Origin: Vibrio splendidus
GTDB lineage: Bacteria > Pseudomonadota > Gammaproteobacteria > Enterobacterales > Vibrionaceae
DNA length: 64,000 nt
Direction of reading: 5' to 3'
Assembly: GCF_002873455.1 (NCBI RefSeq)
Contig: NZ_MCUN01000022.1
Location: 1 to 64,000 of the forward strand
Shown here: positions 58,539 through 64,000 of the stretch, piece after piece
Numbering within the stretch: position 1 is the first letter of the stretch
Layout: the number at the start of each line of letters is the position of its first letter
Translations under genes and position numbers: made by a program
Notes under the pieces: generated by a model
Seen by the model: only the letters and a program-made list of their open reading frames with translations
What the model was told of the DNA's origin: nothing
Databases searched by the model: none

Positions 58539-60377
58539 ATGACTCAACAAACGTACAACAATATGATAGACACTGAGCGTATAGGGCGTTTACTCAAGTT
58601 GGAAGGTATCGACCTTTTGGAATCAGCAGTGCTTACCTTGCACCAGATGTTCGATACCAAGCACACAAGTATCATTGAGAAAAAGTACTTCCCAGACCAA
58701 ATTGTTCCTTTGGTCATTGCTCATTCTGATCACGTCTTGCATGACAGAATCAACCCTCGTCATGGGCAAATCTATCAGCAAGCCGTTAATCAAAACCACC
58801 CTGATTGCTCATTTTCTCAATACGTTGTCAAATCATTACCTACATCTGCCTTTCGGCAAGAGATTACCTCACAGAATTCCATTGCGATTCCTACGCGAAC
58901 TCAAAGCGGCGAAGTCATGGGGGTACTATTTTCTACGTTTACTTCCCCACTGAGCAATGCTCAGCAACAAGAAGCGATTAAACATCATCAGCTTTTTTCG
59001 GATATCATCATCCACACCTTGCGTGAAATGTGGTTCAACGATCGCTCTGAACAACTGGTCAATCAACTCAGCTATGAGGTCTCACACGATAGTCTAACAG
59101 GGCTACTAAATCGAAGCTGCTTATCTGATAAGCTAGAATCAATCACTCAACAAAACTCAACACCGTTCACGTTAGCAATATTAGACATTAATAGTTTTAA
59201 AGCGATCAACGATCTTCACGGCAACTATATCGGAGACAAAGTACTGCAACATCTGGCTGAGATTTTGAGACGAACACTCCCAGAAAATAGCCTCACCTTT
59301 AGAACAGCAGGAAATGAGTTCGCCTTCATCACTTATTACGCCGACCCAACCGCTATTTGTGAGCAAATTGTCGCCAAAGTAAAACAAGGGTATAACAGTA
59401 TTGATCTGAGGATCGATTTTGATATCAGCATAGGCATGGCAGGATCAACCGGAGACAACAAAGACGTTGAGCAAATCATCTTCAACACCAGCTTAGCGTT
59501 GAAAGAGTGTAAGCAATATTCGGGTACCCATATCAAATGCTATGACACCCACTTAAGAGCTCGTTATCAGAGAAAGACCGAGTTAGTTGCAGCCTTGAGA
59601 AGTGAACTTGAAACCTCTACCTCGCTGAACAGCGGAATGTATGTAGTCGTTCAACCGATTGTTGGTCAACAAGACAAATGCTGGAAGTATTTCGAAGTGC
59701 TCACTCGTTGGAAAACGAAAAAGCACGGTGACATATCCCCAGTTGAATTTATACAAGTAGCAGAAGAATCCGGGCTGATTGTAGAACTGGGTGAACGCAT
59801 TATCGAACTGGTATGCAAAGCTAAAACGACATTAGAACAAGGCTTAGGATACAAGGTTAAGCTAGGTATAAACTGTTCCGCCCATGAGCTTACCGACTCT
59901 AAACGTTACATTTCATACCTCACTCGAACTATTGAACAGTATCACTTTGATGCAGATGAGTTTGTTATTGAGTTGACAGAAACCGTGTTGCTATCTCCAA
60001 CTCAAGACACCAAAGACGCACTCAACTTTTTGAGAGAACAAGGCTTTACGATTGCGTTAGACGATTTCGGTACCGGTTACTCTAGCTTGAATTACATCCA
60101 CAGCTACCCGATCGACTGCATTAAAATTGATGCAATTTTCATTCAAAATTTACTCACCAATTCGACATCAGAGAGCGTTGTTTGGTTGATCATCCAGTTA
60201 GCTCACCGACTCAACGTATCACTTGTCGCAGAGGGCGTGGAAAAGCGTGAACAGCTAGAGAAACTGCACGATATGGGATGCGACAAGATCCAAGGATACC
60301 TATACTCGCCACCTATGCGACCTGAGGCTATCGTGAGTTTAGTGACTCATTCAGAAACGCTCACTCAAAACCCATAA
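58539..60377 (+). CDS. GGDEF-EAL protein with degenerate GGDEF
   Basis: 612 aa from ATG 58539; an earlier in-frame ATG at 58530 directly abuts the AGGG sequence, which better serves the later start. A ~170-residue N-terminal GAF-like sensor precedes a GGDEF domain (DSLTGLLNRS ~184, signature changed to AGNEF ~257), so cyclase activity is unlikely. The EAL domain has EVLTR in place of EALLR (~385), but LGINCSAHEL, the ELTET segment and DDFGTGYSSL (~507) are intact. It is therefore probably a c-di-GMP phosphodiesterase. Confidence 0.93.
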   Translation: MTQQTYNNMIDTERIGRLLKLEGIDLLESAVLTLHQMFDTKHTSIIEKKYFPDQIVPLVIAHSDHVLHDRINPRHGQIYQQAVNQNHPDCSFSQYVVKSLPTSAFRQEITSQNSIAIPTRTQSGEVMGVLFSTFTSPLSNAQQQEAIKHHQLFSDIIIHTLREMWFNDRSEQLVNQLSYEVSHDSLTGLLNRSCLSDKLESITQQNSTPFTLAILDINSFKAINDLHGNYIGDKVLQHLAEILRRTLPENSLTFRTAGNEFAFITYYADPTAICEQIVAKVKQGYNSIDLRIDFDISIGMAGSTGDNKDVEQIIFNTSLALKECKQYSGTHIKCYDTHLRARYQRKTELVAALRSELETSTSLNSGMYVVVQPIVGQQDKCWKYFEVLTRWKTKKHGDISPVEFIQVAEESGLIVELGERIIELVCKAKTTLEQGLGYKVKLGINCSAHELTDSKRYISYLTRTIEQYHFDADEFVIELTETVLLSPTQDTKDALNFLREQGFTIALDDFGTGYSSLNYIHSYPIDCIKIDAIFIQNLLTNSTSESVVWLIIQLAHRLNVSLVAEGVEKREQLEKLHDMGCDKIQGYLYSPPMRPEAIVSLVTHSETLTQNP

Positions 60378-60409
60378 AAATTAAAAGCAGTAACCAGAAC
60401 AAGATCTAA

Positions 60410-60464
60410 AAAGCCGCGAAGCATGACCTAAATACTTGAGTATTTAGAAAAGCTCTCGCGGCTT
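60410..60464. terminator. Nested inverted repeat between convergent GGDEF-EAL and M23 genes
   Basis: Outer AAGCCGCGA (60412-60420) pairs with TCGCGGCTT (60456-60464), inner CTAAATACT (60429-60437) with AGTATTTAG (60440-60448). It probably ends both transcripts, although the T tract is poor. Confidence 0.6.
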
Positions 60465-60493
60465 GATTAATCGGCCTCATTTAGAGAAACCCG

Positions 60494-61795
60494 TTAGCTG
60501 TTATTCGATTGCGTTTCTAATGCTTTCTTTAACAGCTTGTCAGCTTCATCTCTCGACGCGACGAACGTCGCTTTTTCCTTATTAGGCACTGAATCAGCCA
60601 TCGGAATATTCGCTGTCATCGCGTTCACAGGACGACCACGTTCGATTAATTCATAGTGCAAGTGTGCCCCCGTCACTCGACCAGTTTTACCTGACAAGCC
60701 AATACGTTGACCACGAGATACCGTTTGCCCTTTACGAACTAGGATCTTACTCAAATGTAGATAACGCGTTTTGTAAGTGCTGCCGTGTTGAATAACCACG
60801 TAGTTACCGGCGTAAGGGTGCTTACGGGTCATGATCACTTTACCATCACCCGTTGCTTGTACTGGCGTACCAACCGGCGTCGCGAAATCTGTACCGTTGT
60901 GCGGTGAGACTCGACCTGTCACAGGGTGTAAGCGCTTAGGATTAAACTGAGAACTTTGGCGCCAACCACTGCTCACAGGGTAGCGTTGAAAAGCACGTTG
61001 TAAGCTATCGCCATTGGCATCGTAATATTGCCCATCAGTGTGTAAGTACGCAGAAACAACACGATTACGATTCATGATCTTAATCGCTTCAATTTCACGC
61101 TTGCCCGTTGCGACACCATCAACAAATTGTGCTTTCTGAAGCACTTCAAACTGATCGCCTGCGCGTAAGTCTCGGCTAAAGTTCAACTTGTCTTTAAGAA
61201 GCGTCACAATATGGTCAATCTCAAGACTATTCAGGCCAACCTTGTTCGCTGACATCGAGAAACTGCCTTGAATATCACCCACTAAAGGCTTTTGCTTCCA
61301 TTCACCAGGAATAGAAATGTCTTCGAATTCGTAGCTGCCGTCGTCAAGCAGTCGATAAACTACTTTGTCTGCGACACTAAATTGAAGTTCCATTTTAGAA
61401 AGATCGCCCGTCGCTTCATCACGCCAAAAGCGTAATGTGTTACCCGGACGAAGCGTATCTAAAGCCAAGAAGTTCAAATCGGTTTCCATCACACTCATCA
61501 TCGATTTATAAGAAAATCCAAGTTGAGTGAAGATGCTACTCAAGTTATCGCCAGATTGAATTTGATACTCAAATGTCGGTGGCTCAATAACGACAACAGA
61601 AGAAGGTGACAGAATTGACTCAATAACCGTTGAGTCTGGTAGATCAAGCTCGATCGTTTTCGTCAGATTTGATTGCGAAGATTGCAGAGCAACTCCAATC
61701 GCTGCAATAAGTGGCAGCCCTAAAATAGCTACTTTTTTTACAGGTGAAAGCTCAGCAAACGGAGAGGAAAATATTTTTGAATACACGGTAAACAA
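60494..61795 (-). CDS. M23-family peptidoglycan endopeptidase with LysM-like domain
   Basis: 433 aa. A membrane anchor near residues 24-40 (KVAILGLPLIAAIGVAL) precedes a LysM/OapA-like domain (~75-125: YQIQSGDNLSSIFTQLGF). A linker follows, then the LytM/M23 zinc domain: HNGTDFATPVGTPV (~305-318) and TGAHLHYELIERGRPVN (~385-400), which supply the zinc His and Asp. It is a periplasmic DD-endopeptidase of the MepM/Shy type that cleaves peptidoglycan cross-links for cell growth. I cannot tell which Vibrio Shy paralogue it is. Confidence 0.94.
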   Translation of the reverse strand: MFTVYSKIFSSPFAELSPVKKVAILGLPLIAAIGVALQSSQSNLTKTIELDLPDSTVIESILSPSSVVVIEPPTFEYQIQSGDNLSSIFTQLGFSYKSMMSVMETDLNFLALDTLRPGNTLRFWRDEATGDLSKMELQFSVADKVVYRLLDDGSYEFEDISIPGEWKQKPLVGDIQGSFSMSANKVGLNSLEIDHIVTLLKDKLNFSRDLRAGDQFEVLQKAQFVDGVATGKREIEAIKIMNRNRVVSAYLHTDGQYYDANGDSLQRAFQRYPVSSGWRQSSQFNPKRLHPVTGRVSPHNGTDFATPVGTPVQATGDGKVIMTRKHPYAGNYVVIQHGSTYKTRYLHLSKILVRKGQTVSRGQRIGLSGKTGRVTGAHLHYELIERGRPVNAMTANIPMADSVPNKEKATFVASRDEADKLLKKALETQSNNS

Positions 61796-61961
61796 GTCTT
61801 TCTACGATATAAAGGCATAGGATATGCTTTTCAAACGCATAAATCATCATTGCATTGTCATAATATGATGTGAATCTGCCCAATTTGAACTAAGTCATTG
61901 AGCTACCGTAAATGAAGACCCACTTCACGATTAATAATATTAACCGCCAAATTTAAAAATA

Positions 61962-61992
61962 AAAAAGCAGAAACGGCTAGCTCCTGCTTTTT
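61962..61992 (-). terminator. Terminator downstream of the CBM48 gene
   Basis: AAAAAGCAG (61962-61970) pairs with CTGCTTTTT (61984-61992). Confidence 0.75.
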
Positions 61993-62063
61993 ATTGGTTG
62001 GCGTTATTTCGTTTCGACTAATTAATAAACGAAGCGAATTAGTTATCAGCTATCAGAAAAAGA

Positions 62064-62363
62064 CTAAGCGTTAACCGTCGATATCAAGCAGTTGTCTTCA
62101 CCAAACTCATTAGGGATGTAACGATCAGCATTCGCATCGTTCACCCATTGTTGGTCATCAACTAAGTAGCGGAATTGAAACTCGCCACCTTTAGGTAGGC
62201 GAGTTTTAAACTTGTAAACCTTCCCTTTCGCCAGTTTTTTCATTGGCATAGCTTTCCAATCAAGAAAGTCAGCAACGATGGAGACTGAGTTCGCTTCTTG
62301 AGCTTCTAGCTCGAAGGTCACTTCAACTTCATCTTTTGTCTTAAAAAAGCGTTTATTAATCAT
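62064..62363 (-). CDS. Stand-alone CBM48/glycogen-binding-like domain protein
   Basis: 99 aa from the ATG at 62363, which has GGAG 7 nt upstream; the ORF could otherwise begin 33 bp earlier. The whole protein is an isoamylase-N / AMPK1-type carbohydrate-binding domain: VEVTFELEAQEANSVSIVADFLDW, then FKTRLPKGGEFQFRYLVDDQQWVND and the C-terminal GEDNCLI. In larger proteins this fold binds glycogen or starch; the single-domain version has unknown partner. It is cytoplasmic and monocistronic. Confidence 0.88.
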   Translation of the reverse strand: MINKRFFKTKDEVEVTFELEAQEANSVSIVADFLDWKAMPMKKLAKGKVYKFKTRLPKGGEFQFRYLVDDQQWVNDANADRYIPNEFGEDNCLISTVNA

Positions 62364-62487
62364 TCGCAAGCTCCATTTGTAAAAGTAAGCAGACACAAAG
62401 CAAAGTGTGTCTAAATTTCATTCATCTAACTGAGATAATATGTAATTTGGCTCACATAAACAACAGATCCTTGCACTAACGAAAACG

Positions 62488-63141
62488 TTATTGCTTACCA
62501 ATTGATTGCGTATCAAAAGAAAAGCTCATTAACACCTTTTCAGACGGTGCTTCTACAAATGATTGTTCCGCAGAATGCTGTGTAAAGCCGATAAAACCTT
62601 TCCCTGTAAGTTTACTATTTGTCGTACCTTCAACAGGCTGAGTCACATCTAAGGTTTGGATTTGCACGCGATCGCCCAGTAAAAGCTGATCGACCAACAC
62701 GACACGGCTTCGCTGCTGGTCGTGTTTAAACAGACCAAGGTAATAGAATACGCCGCTACCTTGGTTCGATATCCACATTGGCGCAACAAAGAAACTCGCT
62801 TTGCCCAATGTCACTGCAGAAATACTTTTGGTGTCTACTGTCGCCACACCGCGTTCAACACCAGAATCATAGCGCCCAAACGCGATTGCTTTTGTCTCAT
62901 CGACTTCATTTATAAAAGCGTAAGCGTTGGTCTCAGGGACTTTAATTGTCCATGGGTTGGTCGTCTTCAAATCAAAAACAGTTTCAACGACTGGGTCATA
63001 GCTGACTTGTGAAGAAGGAAACTTCGCCAAGATCTCTTCGTCACTTAAGCTAAAGCGATAGACACCTGCCAGTATCACCACGACTAGCATGACAATCGGA
63101 ATCAGTAAGATCAGAGGTATAGGTAAGATTTTCTTTTTCAT
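62488..63141 (-). CDS. Membrane-anchored hypothetical protein
   Basis: 217 aa. One strongly hydrophobic N-terminal segment (IPLILLIPIVMLVVVILAGVY, ~8-28) predicts an anchor with the rest outside the cytoplasm. The remaining domain is rich in beta-strand-like sequence and contains no cysteine. No family is recognised. It is divergent from the GFA gene and convergent with no gene. The start ATG at 63141 is directly visible. Confidence 0.7.
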   Translation of the reverse strand: MKKKILPIPLILLIPIVMLVVVILAGVYRFSLSDEEILAKFPSSQVSYDPVVETVFDLKTTNPWTIKVPETNAYAFINEVDETKAIAFGRYDSGVERGVATVDTKSISAVTLGKASFFVAPMWISNQGSGVFYYLGLFKHDQQRSRVVLVDQLLLGDRVQIQTLDVTQPVEGTTNSKLTGKGFIGFTQHSAEQSFVEAPSEKVLMSFSFDTQSIGKQ

Positions 63142-63236
63142 GAGCGATTATATTCTTTTATTTTCATCCAGTTGTGCAGACCATAAAGGGCTTTAGTATA
63201 ATTATCAATACAGGGCTAATTGGAAGTGGAGCATGG

Positions 63237-63656
63237 ATGGATATCAATCATATTAAAGATAGAAGTATCAGAAGTTGCGAATGCCGCTGCGGAGCAGTCA
63301 ACCTAGTATGCAGAGGCAAGCCTCAACGAACCTCTGTATGCCATTGTTATGAATGTCAGAAACGCACCGGAAGTGTGTTCGGCGTTCAAGCTCGATACCC
63401 AATAGAACAAGTAACGCTAAGCGGCGAGGTCACCTCTTTTTCACGTATCAGCGATACTGGCAATGAAGTCACCTATCAGTTTTGTCCTAAGTGTGGCACC
63501 ACCATGCTTTTACAGTCTGTAGCCGCAGCTGATTTTTATATCGTCCCGCTCGGATTATTTAAAGAACAAGACTTTCCGCTGCCAAGCTTTTCAGTCTACG
63601 AAGAACGCAAACACGGCTGGGTCAAATTCGACCATCAAATGAATCACTACAACTAG
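63237..63656 (+). CDS. GFA-family (CENP-V/GFA) zinc protein
   Basis: 139 aa from ATG 63237, which has GGAG about 6 nt upstream; an earlier frame from 63174 (GTG) would add 21 residues. The zinc-binding pattern of the GFA fold is complete: CECRCGAV (~14-21), CHCYECQKRTGS (~35-46) and FCPKCG (~81-86). The family includes glutathione-dependent formaldehyde-activating enzyme, but most bacterial members have unknown substrates and should not be called S-hydroxymethylglutathione synthase without test. Confidence 0.9.
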   Translation: MDINHIKDRSIRSCECRCGAVNLVCRGKPQRTSVCHCYECQKRTGSVFGVQARYPIEQVTLSGEVTSFSRISDTGNEVTYQFCPKCGTTMLLQSVAAADFYIVPLGLFKEQDFPLPSFSVYEERKHGWVKFDHQMNHYN

Positions 63657-63742
63657 CTTGTTACTGACCGTTATCTTTATAAAGCAGCCGTATTAAAACA
63701 AACTGCAATACTGTTGCCTAAGATCAAATATCAATGCTCCGC

Positions 63743-63770
63743 AACGCTAGCGTATCTTTTCGCTAGCGTT
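63743..63770. other. Strong inverted repeat before the DUF1275 gene
   Basis: AACGCTAGCG (63743-63752) pairs perfectly with CGCTAGCGTT (63761-63770). There is no T tract. It could be a terminator for the GFA gene or an operator of the next gene. Confidence 0.6.
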
Positions 63771-63806
63771 ATAATCTGCTCCTCTTTTTAACCCAGGGTG
63801 AACCAC

Positions 63807-64000
63807 ATGATTTCTAAGCTACCTCGTTGGGTTGAATACGGCGCCTTACTGTTAGCAGGCCTAGCTGGCAGCGTTAATGCTATCGGCTTACTCGGCTTCC
63901 AGCACCAAGCCATCTCCCACATATCCGGCACTATGTCTTTGTTGGGCAGCAGCCTGCTCACACCGACTTCTGCTTCTGTTCACCTCTTGTTGGTCGTCAT
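63807..64000 (+). CDS. DUF1275 (YoaK-family) membrane protein, 5' part
   Basis: Partial gene, cut by the window end after 64 codons. The start ATG at 63807 has AGGGTG 7 nt upstream. The protein opens with two membrane segments around AGLAGSVNAIGLLGFQHQAISH and SGTMSLLG, which match the DUF1275/YoaK family of small integral membrane proteins. Function is unknown. The rest lies beyond the window. Confidence 0.8.
   Translation, partial: MISKLPRWVEYGALLLAGLAGSVNAIGLLGFQHQAISHISGTMSLLGSSLLTPTSASVHLLLVV

Overview
The window looks like a contiguous piece of a Vibrio chromosome. Evidence is the moderate A+T content, OmpU/OmpT-like porins, a Peptidase T, an RNase II with the MFQDNPLLAQ start typical of gamma-proteobacteria, DUF6279/DUF3187-type proteins, and dense convergent and divergent gene pairs separated by AAGCC...GGCTT hairpin terminators. 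The Vibrio splendidus clade is a reasonable guess, and chromosome II is possible (a stand-alone ackA without pta), but neither can be proved from sequence alone. I see no rRNA, tRNA, CRISPR array, integron or prophage. The window is mostly housekeeping and accessory metabolism with local scars of decay.

Layout: (1) 1-5.7 kb: an IS200/IS605-type tnpA fragment whose left-end hairpin cuts an OpuAC-like binding-protein gene, a LysR regulator, an acidic hypothetical protein, a benE-type transporter divergent from an XRE-cupin regulator with a paired operator, and a cysteine-synthase-like gene broken by one in-frame amber codon. (2) 5.9-15 kb: acetate kinase, a DeaD-type RNA helicase divergent from RNase II, an AraC regulator, and a solitary PstS-like protein. 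(3) 15-24 kb: a MaoC dehydratase, an RND efflux pump with its adaptor, a dCMP deaminase, an MscS channel, a DM13 protein, and peptidase T. (4) 24-36.5 kb: two aldo/keto reductases, a TrmH methylase, a 7Fe ferredoxin divergent from a large FAD dehydrogenase, RhlE- and DbpA-type helicases, a PPC/DUF296 protein, a DnaQ-like exonuclease, a DUF6279 lipoprotein, and a start-less gene remnant. (5) 36.6-46.3 kb: an M3 peptidase, outer-membrane proteins, a LuxR regulator, a long RecX-like protein, and a large MscS channel. (6) 46.4-51 kb: a 19-bp repeat array, then a four-gene Scs-like thiol-redox cluster (small membrane protein, ScsB/DsbD-like, ScsD thioredoxin, ScsC/DsbA-like) and an orphan terminator that suggests an sRNA. 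(7) 51-64 kb: an AstE/AspA-like hydrolase, a porin, an EamA exporter, a thioredoxin-glutaredoxin fusion, Bcr/CflA efflux divergent from LysR, a degenerate GGDEF-EAL protein, an M23 endopeptidase, a CBM48 protein, a GFA protein, and the start of a DUF1275 protein.

Two themes connect the genes. RNA turnover and remodelling is heavily represented: three DEAD-box helicases, RNase II, TrmH and a DnaQ-type exonuclease. Envelope and redox functions are the second theme: the Scs cluster, the glutaredoxin fusion, ferredoxin, porins, efflux pumps and MscS channels.

The most unusual signal is structural. At least four genes (AraC, dCMP deaminase, PPC protein, large MscS) end inside short tandem repeats of 15-18 bp that contain the stop codon itself, and two others (rnb and the 116-aa gene at 55742) have tandem repeats within 20 nt after the stop. 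Three previously easy-to-miss small genes (48, 57 and 44 aa) with good ribosome binding sites are also listed.
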